DNA of 64,000 nucleotides from Caenorhabditis remanei (Eukaryota; Nematoda; Chromadorea; Rhabditida; Rhabditidae). Location of the stretch: the NCBI RefSeq assembly GCF_010183535.1, contig NC_071330.1:7793717-7857716 (forward strand), written 5' to 3'. The notes under the pieces are model-generated. The model was not told the DNA's origin, made no database searches, and saw only the letters and a list, made by a program, of their open reading frames with translations. The translations under genes and the position numbers were made by a program. Numbering within the stretch: the stretch's first letter is position 1; each line of letters opens with the position of its first letter. This document shows positions 31,801 through 43,935 of this stretch, piece after piece.

Positions 31801-31850
31801 CCAACTACCTGTGACATTTCTGAGGAGGTGAACACGTAAATAAGAAGAGG

Positions 31851-31890
31851 CCAGCCGGATGAAGCGCCGAAGGCGCGGCAGCCAGGCTGG
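31851..31890. repeat. Compact double-stem hairpin
   Basis: An outer stem CCAGCC (31851-31856) with GGCTGG (31885-31890) encloses a perfect inner stem GCGCC-GAA-GGCGC (31864-31876). GC content is far above the flanks. Could be the core of a repeat or a small structured RNA; no promoter or terminator seen. Confidence 0.4.
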
Positions 31891-31999
31891 TAGTATAAGA
31901 ACACGGAGAAGAGTTATAAATCGGTGATTCTTCATTTTCATTCGAAAACGTTTTTTTTCCTTCACACCAAAGTTTATATTCGTGTTGAAAAGTGCTGCG

Positions 32000-34900
32000 A
32001 ACATCAAAATATTTCAGTTTTATTCTGAATTTTCTATATCGACATTTAAAGAGAAAAAACTATGGAGATCACTTTTTAACTGCCTTTCTCCCTTTTAAAA
32101 CTGACGAAAGATCATATCGAACACATTCTTGTACGACTAAATGCATTTCCAAAAACGACAAATTCTCATAGATTCCCTTCCTGATTTGTTTTGTTTCCTC
32201 TGTAAATTTTGTTTATTTTACTATAACTCTTAATTCTGATCTGTTCGAGACACTATACTATAATGAAACTATGGAAAGCTTTAGACTTTCCAAAAATTTC
32301 AAATGAGAGAGAGTTTCCGCCGAAAAAGAAACCATGATCCAAACTTTATTCAAAAAATATAATTACTGCATTTTGCAATATTACATGAATCCAGGTGAAG
32401 TTGTGAGTAACACTCAACAAAAGTCTTCCCCCGAGTCATTCAATGAGTTCTTTGATCAATTCAAATATTAATTCATAAGAATTCAAAGATACACATTCAA
32501 TGAATCTGGAGTCTTATGCTCTAAAAAGCAGCTCAATTCTGTCTTGATCTTCTTATTCATATTAATATTCATCTTGAAAATAATCTGATCCATACAACTT
32601 AAATTTCATTTTCAAAAGTGGCAGGACACTGGAACAAAACCTGATTAATCAAAGACCAATCACTTCATTTTCTGTTCGAATACAGTCATATTTGTCGTCT
32701 AAAAGCTCTTTCGCACCCGTCACCAAGTCAGAAAATAACCTGAAAAAGTTCCTCGTTGTCGCCTTTTTTCTAAAGGATTACAAATGGAAATAGACAGAGA
32801 AAAAACCAGTTATTCGGCCTCGTCGATTCAATTTACACAATTTCATGCAATAATCACAGTTATCATGAAAAGGTTTCGATAGGTTTTATTCATTTTTGTT
32901 CCACTTTTCTGCATCAGAAATTGAAATCTCGGAATTATTCTCAGAATCTTTATTCTGAATCTTTCTCATATCAGTTCTAATCACTTTTTTTCCCAATTCT
33001 TGTTATATTTTCTGTTATACTTGGAAAGGTTTTTTATTGGTAAACTATGAGTTTCCTACAGCAATTTATTGAATCATCGCCGTCAAAATCATATCAATGA
33101 TTAAGTTAGTCATGCACAACAGCGACAAGTCTACAAGAAACTAGATTAATAATCTTTAACTTGAAATACACTTTTCATCGAAACTACGAATGTTTTCTTT
33201 TGAATTTTTTTCATAAACTTCCCGCCATATGTTGTCAGATTTTCTAATAGCTCATGTCATATTTCTCGAAGTAAATGATTTTTTCTTCCTGAATACATTA
33301 GTCTAGAATTCTCTTCTTGAAGTTGATTGTCTACAACTCACGTGTGTTCGTTTCCTTCTTCTGACTCTACTTTTCTAGTTGACGTCAATCTGTTCTTCAC
33401 CGTCAAATTATGTGGCTCTCTGAGGTTCAGTGATCACAAAAAAGTTCATAAAGATTACAAGTTCTACGAAAAGAAAAAAGTCATAATGTCTGCCTTTTCT
33501 CTTCTTTTTCTTATGTGTCTACTTTGATTCATATCTTGCATTCGTAATCTCTTCAGACCCAAAGATTCACACTTTGTACTGGATTGCAAAAGAAAAAAAA
33601 AACAGAAAAGAGATTATCTCAATTAGATTCTTGATCTTTTTTAGTCTACTAGTTTGCTTTTTCCGTAAACTTTTGACTTGTAGAACTTCTTTTGATTTCA
33701 AAAAGCACGTTCGAATTCAAATATGCATATTCAGTCAGTTTCTATCAAAAAACAAGTGTATCTATTTTTTCTGCTGTGAAGAAACAAATATTATTTTGAT
33801 CAGCAAGCGGTGTTTAGTCTGCATCTGAATTCAGAGTATTTTTAGCGAATGCTTTCAATCAGAAAAGATCAAAGAGTAGTTGTTTTCGGGGAATGGAATC
33901 ATAATCAGAAAATGTGTAGTTTTCAGAAAAGGGTTTTCTGTAGCTGTTTTCCAGCATACTCTCTTTTTCTTTTTTTATTAATTTCCCATCTTCCTCTATG
34001 TCTCTTCCCCAAAGTCAACTGTCTGCAAATGTCTGCGTTTCCTCATTCTCTAATTCTATTTCATTTTTCTTTATTCTCCTATCTTTTCTCTATGTCTCAT
34101 GCCCTTCTCACTATCTTCTTCTCGAGACAAACTCTCGTTTTGCCATTCCCGTGGTTACTCTCCACATTTCGGTCTTTCTCTCGTCATCACTTCCACCCAA
34201 TACACCTTTTCCACCTTCCATTTTCTTTTCCCTCTCTCCATTTCCAACACTCTCTAACCTTAGGGACTCACACACTGTTTCAATGATCCCCATTCATAGT
34301 TCAACGACAAATATAGACACTTTTTGGAGTCGTGGGAAAATTCGTTCAAAATGTTATATGTTTCTTTTTGTTTTATTATTTAAAAGCCTCAATTATATTC
34401 TGAACGAAACGAGTCAACAACTTCCTTCCAACCCACTAATCCTTTCCCCTTGAGAAACAAATTTTTGACTGATGTGTCATTATTTAAAAATGAAATCAAC
34501 CTCCTAAGTCCACCTACAAATCTCTATATTTATTCATTAAATCCTTTTCCAAATCCTCATAAATAGGAACTGAAAATTGAAATGAAACGCAGAGAAATGA
34601 GACAGAAAACAACGTCATCACGAAATGTGTTATCGTTTTTTTTGGTGTTTAAAGGTGCGGAGAAAAGGGAAAAAGGCATAGCAGGTAGATAGTCAGACAG
34701 TTTTTTCATGGGTTATCTTCAATTAGAAAGATAATTTCTATTATTGATTTTAGATTTCTGAAAGTGACTGTGCGTCATCGAATGGGATTTAAAGCTGTCG
34801 GATCATTACGACTAATCTCAATGAAAACATGTCTTAGACTATTTTAGACCAAACTTGAATGTGATAGATGTATGTATACCTACGTATTGAGGATAAGCTA

Positions 34901-35059
34901 GATTTCATTCTCAACTTATTTTTGCACTGTCGTCACCCGCTTTTAGCAGTTGGAGAGAAAGTCATAATTGAAGAGATTTTTAAGAAAAGTTTATATTCTT
35001 CCGCTCTTAAGCTATCCTCGTGTTGGTGTTTCTATTATTAACCCAATTAATTCAGCCAA
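32000..35059. other. 3-kb gene-poor region upstream of nhr-10
   Basis: AT-rich, strongly T/C-biased on the plus strand between 33900 and 34480, which produces long but compositionally odd open frames (Ser/Phe/Leu-only translations). No splice-consistent gene was found. An acceptor-like TTAATTCAG at 35047-35055 precedes the nhr-10 ATG. The region probably carries nhr-10 regulatory sequence. Confidence 0.4.
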
Positions 35060-36764
35060 ATGACGGGCGGTCCATCGTCGGCGAATTCGTCGCAGCCCGA
35101 AGAAGTTTGTTTGGTTTGTCAGGATATTTCAACTGGATACCATTATGGAGTTCCATCTTGCAATGGATGGTAAGTATTTTATCCAGACTTGTCACGGGCC
35201 GGGCTGCGCCAAAATCCAAATTATTCTTGGTCGTTATGAAACATTTAAACCGTTTTGAACGAAATTTTGAATTTTCTTTCTGAAATTTCTTGATGTTTTA
35301 GGAAAAAGTCCAGTTTATGATTAAAACTGTAGAATTCAACCAAAATTTTTTCAGCAAAACGTTCTTTCGTCGAACAATTATGAAAAATCAATCATTTCAA
35401 TGTCAATTCCAGAAGAAATGTCCCGTTGATAAAAGTGAGTAACTAATGAAGTATTCAATTTTCAAATCAAACAATAATTTAGGTGTTAGATGTGCATGTC
35501 GTCATTGCCGTTTTGAGAAATGTTTACAAGTTGGAATGGATCGAAATGCAATTCAACAGAATCGAGATCCAATTGGATATACTAAGAGAACAAGAAGATA
35601 TCCCCCAATTAAAAAGATTGAAGCCAGTGAAGAGTGCTCTCCGGCTATGGTGAGTGAGTGTGTAGAGCATTTGAAAGTGCATCGGATGAACCTTTTTAAA
35701 TTGTTCAGCTAGAAAAATCAATGATGTTATTGAATGAACACGAATTTCGTGGAAATCTCAATATACAGTTTTGCAGATCTCGGAAAGCGATCGAAACGAA
35801 GATAATTTTCTTGCAATGTTATCAAACACTGAACAGAAATGTTGTGCTCTTCGATTAGCTGAATACATGCCTTCAAGGACACTTTTAGAAGCTGTCGTTT
35901 CTCCGTGTCTTCTGGCTGATGACGCCTTTATGGCTGAGCATGCAATTTTGGTAAATAAATGAAATATTTGAAGGAAAAAAAATCAAATTGATCGAATTTC
36001 AGTCCCCCCGTCATCGAGTTAATGAAAACAATTTACGATTTGCAACTCAAACTGATTATCATTATTGGCATGAAAGAGATTGGTTTGTGATGATTGAATG
36101 GGCAAAGACATTACCTGTATTTCAATCTTTGCCGTTTCCAGACAAGGTGAGTAGTTTACAATTAGATTACTTCTTGCAACTCATTGAATATATTCAGCTA
36201 GCCCTTCTCCGTCATTCTGCAATAACGTATCCATCTCTCGTCCATGTTTTCAATTCACCCGATCATGGTCTCGACACAATTGTTTTCCCAGATGGTGCTT
36301 ATTTTGATAGAACACCCGAACCAACAAGACCTTTAGGATTCAATAAAAAGAAGTATCAAATGTTGGACCAACTACTCAAACCGATGAGATCCATGCAAAT
36401 TGATATGACTGAATTCTCTGCATTCAAAGCCATATTTTTCTTGAATCCTGATGCCGACGACGTGGATTCGGCAGCGAAGAAAATGCTGAGTGATGGAAGA
36501 AGTGCAATTACAAATGCTCTTTATCGTTATATGGTTAAAAAGAAGGGAGCAGAAGATGCAGGAGATCGGTTAGTCTTTAACTTCACCAGTTCCACTAGAA
36601 TCAAGCTAAGTTCCAGATTCGGTCGACTACTTCTCCTAGGAACTGTACTTGCAACAATGGCAGTTGAAATGAAAGAAGCAGTTCTCGTGGCTGATTTCTT
36701 CGATCAAATTCAATTTTCGACTTTCGCCAAACAACTTTTGTTTGGAATCAAACAGGAAACATGA
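35060..36764 (+). CDS. nhr-10: Nuclear hormone receptor NHR-10
   Basis: Exons 35060-35169, 35355-35434, 35483-35649, 35777-35950, 36003-36146, 36198-36568 and 36617-36764. A C4 DNA-binding domain starts near residue 17: VCLVCQD...[19 protein letters not shown], with P-box CNGCK, then the second finger [20 protein letters not shown] and [11 protein letters not shown] full-length ligand-binding domain follows with [19 protein letters not shown] (the canonical helix 3-4 signature), and the C-terminus is [13 protein letters not shown]. Nuclear receptors are ligand-regulated transcription factors. In C. elegans nhr-10 belongs to the propionate/vitamin-B12 response. The junction 35649/35777 is the least certain: an alternative acceptor at 35708 opens a short exon that does not keep frame. 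Confidence 0.88.
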
Positions 36765-37526
36765 AACAATTATTTATAATTCTGTAATTTCCTCATATAT
36801 GTTATCCCAATATCTGGTTATTTTCCTTGTTGATATTCATCAAATAGTGCCTTATTCTCAACACTCTTATCAGTGATACCAACATTTTTCTGATTCAAAT
36901 CACAGAAAATTTATTGATTCAACGGGTTTCCCTCTTTAATTATCAGTTAGACTCTTCAACCACCTCATTCAACCAAATTTGGCCAAAATACAGTTTAGAT
37001 TCTGATAAATTTCAAATGTGATCTACCCTTTTTTACTTTGTCTATATTCGAAATAAATATTGGCTAATGGAGAAAAGGAATTGACTTTAAAAAAATAATT
37101 GGACAAAGTGGCAAAAGGACTTCACTTTTTCGTGATCTTTCATTGAAGAACTACTTTTTCTTTTCCAAAACCGTGCATATTTAAGGAAAAAAAACGTGTC
37201 AATCGTTGAATTATGTAAAACTTTTTTCAAACAAAATAAATAAACATTGAGTAAATATTGACAGGAATACTGATTTCAAAATATAAATAGATTATTTTAT
37301 TCGTATAATCTTTTCTGTTTTTCCACAGTAATTCCCCCACTGACCGCTCCATTCTAAAGCTGTCCAAACAGTTCGTAAAGCAACACCTCATTTAAAAACA
37401 CTACAGTAACCAACGAGACGACAGACATTTCATAGTATATAATGCTTGTTCGGAATGAGATTTGGCATAAAAATTTATACGGTTTTCTCTATTTTATTCT
37501 CTGGTTTTTTTGAAAAAGAAAATAGA
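36765..37526. other. Intergenic region downstream of nhr-10
   Basis: AT-rich, with nhr-10 3' UTR at the left and an AATAAATAAAC string near 37235-37247. No coding sequence recognised. Confidence 0.4.
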
Positions 37527-38745
37527 ATGAAGCATTTTGGAGCTGCAATTCTAGCTATAGTCTGCCTTCAGTTGGTTGAATCTGCTGCTGTTTTTGATAG
37601 AAATTACACGAAACCATATGTTTTGAAGAAGACTTGGGTTCAGAATTTCATCAAATTCCAGTACATTTTCGAGGGAAATCAACAGAAACCGAAGATTGTA
37701 CCTTTGGGTAAGTGATATTACTTCCAAATGACTCTAGATTATCTGAAATAATTCCAGGATGCTCTCCAACCAACGTTGACAGTGATAACTACTTGAAACC
37801 TGGAGAGACCAGCATCGAACATGACTTCCTTTTCTCTTGTGAAGAAGGCGAAGATGGAGTTTTGAATTACGAAGCAACTGCTTGTATTGATGCTCACGGA
37901 GAAGTTATGCATCCAGGAGAGACTAGAAGACTCAGTAATGGAACTGTTGTTCTTCATTGTAACATTTATGGAGGAGCATTGAAGAAAGTCGTCGAAAGAG
38001 GCTAGTCTGAAAACTAATTAAAACTGAAATGAGACTTATTTTCAGCTGCTGGTTGTTATTTCAATGAGACAATCTACTCAGAAGATGAGAAATGGGTTGA
38101 GCCACAAGTGAATCCAGCTGATTCATCCATCGACGGACGTCTCATGCAATGTTTCCGCCCACATTACAGCTACTACGAGAGTCACGTTGTCGGATGTGTC
38201 ATTGGAAAACTTGGAGTTCTCATCGGAGAATTCGGACAACTTCTCGATGGATCTTATGTAAAATGTGTGGAAGCTGAACTCGGTCATGTCAGTTTGAAGA
38301 CTGTTAATGTGGATGGTTGGTTAATATTCCAAGATTATCTGAGAACTCAAAATTTCAGAATTGCAATGTAAGATGGACGAGCAAACATTTGCCCATGCTA
38401 GTCAGTGGACTGACGATAAGAAGGGAGCCAACATGAAGTGCAACTACGGACATATCGTCAAGGAGTGTAAGTTTCAAACTTTTTGAATCAAATCCGAATC
38501 GACATATATTTTCAGCCTGTGTCATTGGAAACGAAACGCTCTCAATCGGACAAGAAGTTCCAGTTTCTCGTGGATGTATTTTCCTTTGTCATCCACAAAC
38601 TAATGTCTACATCTGTGATGACTACTTGCAAGAGTTCCAAATCATTGAGACAGAAGGACAGGATTTGGGACCAATCGAGGGAAATCAAATCATTGTTGAG
38701 GAACCAGAGAAGAAGAAGTCATTGAAATCTGTCTTCAAGTTTTAG
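37527..38745 (+). CDS. Secreted MIG-18-like protein (fibronectin-type-I-like Cys repeats)
   Basis: Exons 37527-37707, 37758-38000, 38046-38315, 38359-38466 and 38516-38745. Signal peptide MKHFGAAILAIVCLQLVESA. Repeated Cys-containing modules of the nematode MIG-18 type follow (GCSPTNVD...FSCEEGEDGVLNYEATACID; GCYFN...; LQCKMDEQT...MKCNYGHIVKESCVIG). MIG-18-family proteins are secreted extracellular-matrix factors; MIG-18 acts in gonadal distal-tip-cell migration. Exon 2 ends ...GAAAGAG|GCTAGT: only a GC-AG intron (38001-38045) joins the frames, giving VVERAAGCYF. The C-terminus is Lys-rich. The 3' end converges with the WSN-domain gene. Confidence 0.8.
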
Positions 38746-38855
38746 ACATGAAATTTGATTTGTGAATATTTATTTTTGAAATGATATTTGTAAAAACTTG
38801 GAATAAACTTATGGTATTCTATTAATTTAAAAGACTTTATATCAATGGAATTAAA

Positions 38856-41800
38856 TTATTCAATGATTCCATCAATCGCAACTGAGAGTGGATTTGGATT
38901 CGTGTTGATTTGAATATTACGTTTCAACATGAACACAAGGAACTCTTGCTCCGTGAAAAGTGTATACATCTTATCAGGATCATTCTTATAAACTTTCAAG
39001 TCAACCTAAACAGAAAAATATGTTAACTAAATCCACGTTTCCATGAACAAACCGTTCCATTATGAATAAGAAAAAGAGGCGGAGTGTTCACATGAAGATA
39101 AGGACGAGATCCGATGTTATAACTTTCTTTCGTAGGAAATGTATCCAGCATTGTACCTCCATGCATTGTCACAATATTAGATAGTAGAGAGACTGTAAAA
39201 AATCGAACTCCTCATTAAAAAAAATCATCCTCACTGTTTTCGTAGTCTAAATTAACAACAGCTACGGATATTCCATATAAATAAGGCATTGATCCCTTAG
39301 CCATCGAGTTTGTCCACTGAGTGATTGTATTGTAAATGACTCCGTTGTACTTGACGTTCTCAACCAAATAATTATAGTCGTGATTGATAATGTCTTCATT
39401 TTTTAGACATTCACTCATCCACGAATCTTTCATTATAATAACTCCACTGAATATCCACATCAATAGTTTCATTTCATCCGTTTCTAGTGTACCATCTGCA
39501 TTACATTTGACGATGCAATGAGTCGTAGTCGGGAGAAATTCTTCAGACGACTAAAATATAATAATAGATTCGAATTGAATAGATAATCTTACAATTGCTT
39601 GAAACTTCTCAATAAACGAATTCGTGAGATTATCATCAGTCCGTCCATCAATATAAATATGAAACGAACTGTTTGGAAATAAATTCGGAACTTGAATTCT
39701 AAACTTCTTATTTTTGTATTTCTTGTAAACTTTTTCCACTTTTTCGAATCTTTTAATTTTCAATGTTTGTGTTTCTCGATAGTTTTGCGGAATCAACTGT
39801 TCAGGAGTCTTGTTTTGGGCATTCAGAAGTGTTCGATCAGCTCCATGTCTGATGAGAATATCCACTATTTTTGGATAAGCTCGTTTTGTGGCAATATGTA
39901 AAGCCGTGTTGCCAAGTTCTGGAGAAATGTCTGAAAGGAAAAGGAAATGACAAGACTGATTTGGGAAACATTTACAGTTATATGCGTTGATATAAACTCC
40001 TCTTTTCACCGCTTTCAAAACATTTACTTCGTGAATTTCCCTGACCGCATCCAAAAGTGAATTCTTTCCATCTGTTCGATCCATGAAAAGCTGTGAAAAA
40101 CAATATTTTTTAAAAAGAAATCAATAAGAGAACTAACAGAATATCTCCATCGCTTTTCTAATTCTTGTTGCTTTGGGAAATAATACAAATAAATCTTTTT
40201 ATATTTCTCTTTTCCACTTTCAGTTAATCCGTAAGCCACCAGAATGATTGATCCAATTGCAACAAATATAGAAATGGAAATTCCTGCGACAAGACCATAT
40301 GCATTCTCACTACGTTTTCTGAAAGACAGAGTTCTGATACAAGAAGAGTAATGAACATAACAAAAACTTACTTTTTAGATTTATCAACAAGTTCAAAAAC
40401 ATCGTCAAAATACGACTTGATATTTCCAACACTCAATTTCGCAGCAGGAAGATATCCTCTATGAGAAGAGAAGTCTAAATAAAGCTCGCTCAACTTCTTC
40501 GCATTTTCCACATTTCGAAGTTTCTCCTCATCCGAATAACCATATGAGTTCAATTGACGGTACACAGAACCAAAAACGTCTGGGAATCCAATTACTTTTG
40601 ACGCACGAGGAAAAATTGTTCTAATTTTGAGTAAGTTTTCATTTTTGATGGTTGCTGCGAACTTGTCCAATTTGTTCAAATCTTCAATAAGCTTGTTTAT
40701 TGGCTCTGCAGGATTTTTCCAGAACGATCTCACAAAATCAATTGGATTATTTTTTCGAATAACTTCAGAGACATCTGAATTGTATCCTGTTGCTTCTATT
40801 AGAACTTGTCTACTTTGAAATGCAATTGCCATATCATGAATCATGCTGACTCCTCTACTGAAACTCATTGATACTTCTTTTGGTTTTTCTAGTTTAAAAA
40901 GGGGATTTTCGTTGGATACATTTGCAGAGCGTGCAATTCCTTTCACTAAAAGTTCCACTTTAGTCAAGTGTTTTCTCATTTCCAAAAACTGTGAAAATAG
41001 TCTTCTCGTTGGTTCGAAATGAGTTATATCCAGAACTGATCGAACGTATTCAATGACAGTTGACATTTCCTCAGAAAATGTGAATTTGTCAACAAGACAG
41101 TTTGAAAAAACAAGAAAAGTTGAATTTTGAAATTCCCCAATCGTTTTTGAAATGACTGGCTCTGCGCCGCTGATCAGATTTTCATCGAATGCAGTAGACG
41201 CAGTATTTTGAATTGTTTCCAATTTTTCGAACTTTTCAATCAAATTGTGAAATGATTGATAGCCATTCAGACTTCGAATGTTGTCCAAAGATGCCTGAGC
41301 GTCGGATTGACGGTTGGTACTATCCAGTTGATTTAGAAAATTATCGAGAACATCTGGATCGATCGAAGAAACTGTTTCAGATGTCCACGTATTCATTGAA
41401 TCAATAGCCGAGTTTATATTCTTGAGAACCATCTTTTCTTTATCAAACACAGAGTAATGTTCAGTATCAAAAGATGATTTATACTCACAGGTTTTGAAAA
41501 TTGTCTTGTATTCATCCAGAAACTTCACATCGATTTTCGAAGAATGATATTCAGTGAAATTGACTTTATTGGCAGTAACCTCCAAGTAATGGCTCGATTC
41601 GAAATACAGTTTCTGAAAAGTCTTCCAACTTTTCTCCAATTCAATCATCATTTCGACAAACTTGAAGAATTCGCCGAGATTTTTCTCGATGACTTCAGTA
41701 CTTTTTCCTTTTGAAATCTTCTCTTGAAACCATTCACTTTTCAAATCCTCCGATACTCGACCCATTTCTTTTATTTCCGTAAATCCAGCAGTCCATGAAC

Positions 41801-42765
41801 GAGTCGGTGCATTCTTGGAATCCGTAATAATCATCAAATGATTGATTCCTCTTCGAAACATTGCTCCAATTTTGCTTGATTTTCGGCCATCCATTGAATT
41901 TTCTGTTTTTTGAATAACCTCTTTAAGCTTATCCATATAATTTTCAAACTTATTCAAATCTGAAGAATCAGTGTGAAACTCTTCGATTGTATTTCTGAAT
42001 GACAACAGAAAACTGAAGTACATATATTTGTCTTTAAAAACTTTCTTCACGTTTTCGTTGTAATTTTTGAAATTATCCATACATTTTCTCAAATTTCCAC
42101 TGTTTTTCTTCAAATTTGAAATGATTTCCAAATTGTTTTTTGCGTTCAGAGAGACAATTGTATTCTTTTTTGAAAGAGAATAGAAATTTCTTGTATTTTG
42201 AACAACATCTGGAGCACAAGCTAATACACATTCCTTAGTGTTTTTTGTCTTGACATACTTAAACAGTTCGTCAATTTTCCCCATGAAATGTGTTTCTCGG
42301 AGAAGGAATCCAACAGAAGCGTATGAACCGATAAGAGCATTCTTCTTCTGTATTTTGTCAATTACAGTCCTCTCATAACTTCCAACACTTCGCGACAATT
42401 TGATAGCTCTGTCCTCTAAATCTTTTAGAATTGGAAGAAAATGATTGAGATTATTCTTGACAACTTCCGAAAAACTTTTGGTGTCGGCCTTCAGAAATTC
42501 AGTAACAACTTCCCGAATTTCTACAATATTGTGAACAGCTGCTGACTGAAGAGCAATTGCATTCACGATACGACTCAATATAGAAAGATCTTTATATATG
42601 AGAAGAAGGTCCGAAACTGAAAATGTTTAACACGTGTCAATGAACTGTTTAACAAAACGAACCATTCTCCGCTGAGACTCTTCTATAACGATCGGTTTCA
42701 ATTCTCCAACTTTCTTTTGATTCAAAACAAAAAACAACGAAAATGATGACTTTTTGAATCCACAT
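38856..42765 (-). CDS. Large WSN-domain transmembrane protein with cytoplasmic ankyrin region
   Basis: Exons 42663-42765, 40372-42616, 40138-40318, 39976-40090, 39593-39930, 39235-39550, 39053-39192 and 38856-39005 sum to 1195 aa. Signal peptide MWIQKVIIFVVFCF. A WSN-type domain of nematodes follows (SDLLLIYKDLSILSRIVNA, residues about 32-100). A roughly 680-residue helical extracellular part comes next. One membrane segment (AYGLVAGISISIFVAIGSII, residues about 790-812) leads to ankyrin repeats (GNTALHIATKRAYPKIVDIL, IRHGADRTLLNAQNKTPEQL). The C-terminal roughly 250 residues (about 940-1195) may fold like BRCT domains; that is a guess. WSN proteins are nematode-specific and of unknown function. 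The layout suggests a surface receptor with an intracellular scaffold. Introns other than around the giant second exon are about 43-60 bp. Confidence 0.78.
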
Positions 42766-43241
42766 TTAATAAGTTCGAAATTTAGAAAATTCAGAGAGAA
42801 AGGACTCTGAAATTAATGAAAAATATGTGTTGGCTGAAATTTCTGAAAACTGAAAACTCACATTGTCTTTACAATTATTCAAAATAACTATCTGAAGACT
42901 TTGAGGAGTTATTTTTCTTAAGAAGAGAAAAAAAATGAGAATACGTGGATGATGATGACACGTAATTCTATTGAAAACTAATAATTTGGACTCTCTTTCT
43001 CCCTCTTGAAATACTTCCAGACATGTTTTGAATTTCTGAAACCAAAAATTAATTGTGGAATGATAACAAGTTTCGAATATGTGCAGAAAAGGAGGTTTAC
43101 TACAAATAACTGGAATCAGGTTAATATTTTTACGTGGACTCTCTCAAATAGCCACGATTATGGATACGTTTCGAAACGTGCGGTGCCAACGTTACCACTT
43201 TGAAAATCATAAATTCATCAAATCCATATCTTCAGTTAATT

Positions 43242-43645
43242 ATGAAAGGTAAGTGTATCTTTTAATCTTTCACAAACTGATTTTTCCTCCTATTTCAGCC
43301 ATTATCTTCGTTTTTTATTTCAATTTCGTCACTATATCCGCTGTGCTAGATCCGAAGATTCCGGAAAATCGTCACTGGAAAGATCATTTTGAGAAATTAG
43401 ATATGAAGGCCCCGCCCTCTCCACGTCCGGATCGAGAGCATATGCTTTGGAAAGCAGTTCCTTTAGCATACTTGGAAAGGAATAACCCGAAAGAAGCAGT
43501 TGAAAACTCCCATCATGGTGATTATTCGGGCGATGAAGAGTTTGTCAGTATGCAAAAACTATATCAAAAAATGAGAGAAGAACGGAAGAATTGGAAAACT
43601 AAAAAGTTCCCAAAAAGCTCTTTCCGTTTTGAATCTTTTCAATAA
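43242..43645 (+). CDS. Small secreted protein of unknown function
   Basis: A 7-bp first exon (43242-43248, ATGAAAG) joins 43299-43645 across a 50-bp intron, giving 117 aa. Signal peptide MKAIIFVFYFNFVTISA. The mature part is charged and Cys-free (HWKDHFEKLDMKAPPSPRPD; Lys/Arg-rich C-terminus ending RFESFQ). TTCAG precedes the ATG by seven bases, consistent with trans-splicing, and AATAAA overlaps the end (43643-43648). Dibasic sites and lack of cysteines leave a precursor-peptide role possible but unproven. It converges with odd-1. Confidence 0.6.
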
Positions 43646-43935
43646 AAATGTGTTTTTGTTATTTATTGTTTTCAAGCGAAGATCACAACACTAGTTGTCG
43701 GGTTGGGAGAAATATACTACAGTAGAAAAAGTGTTCAAATTGGGAGATTGAGTGTTGTAGACATGAAAAGAATAAAAGCCAGTTTAAGAAATAGTGGGAA
43801 AACTACAAAAAGTGTTACATCTGAGAATAGAAAATGAAAGAGTTCCAATTCGGTGTACTAATATGGATTATTTCAGTTGGAGAACCCTGGGAGAAGAGTA
43901 TCAAAATGAAGTGGAATTGGGAATAGATGACAGAA

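Noticed and set aside
31621..32007. 128-codon minus-strand frame
   Set aside because: Runs through the GC-rich repeat fragment and hairpin; no acceptor, start context or family.
33849..34453. Two overlapping 145-151 codon plus-strand frames
   Set aside because: Translations are almost only Ser/Phe/Leu/Pro from a T/C-rich tract, with no splice or family support.
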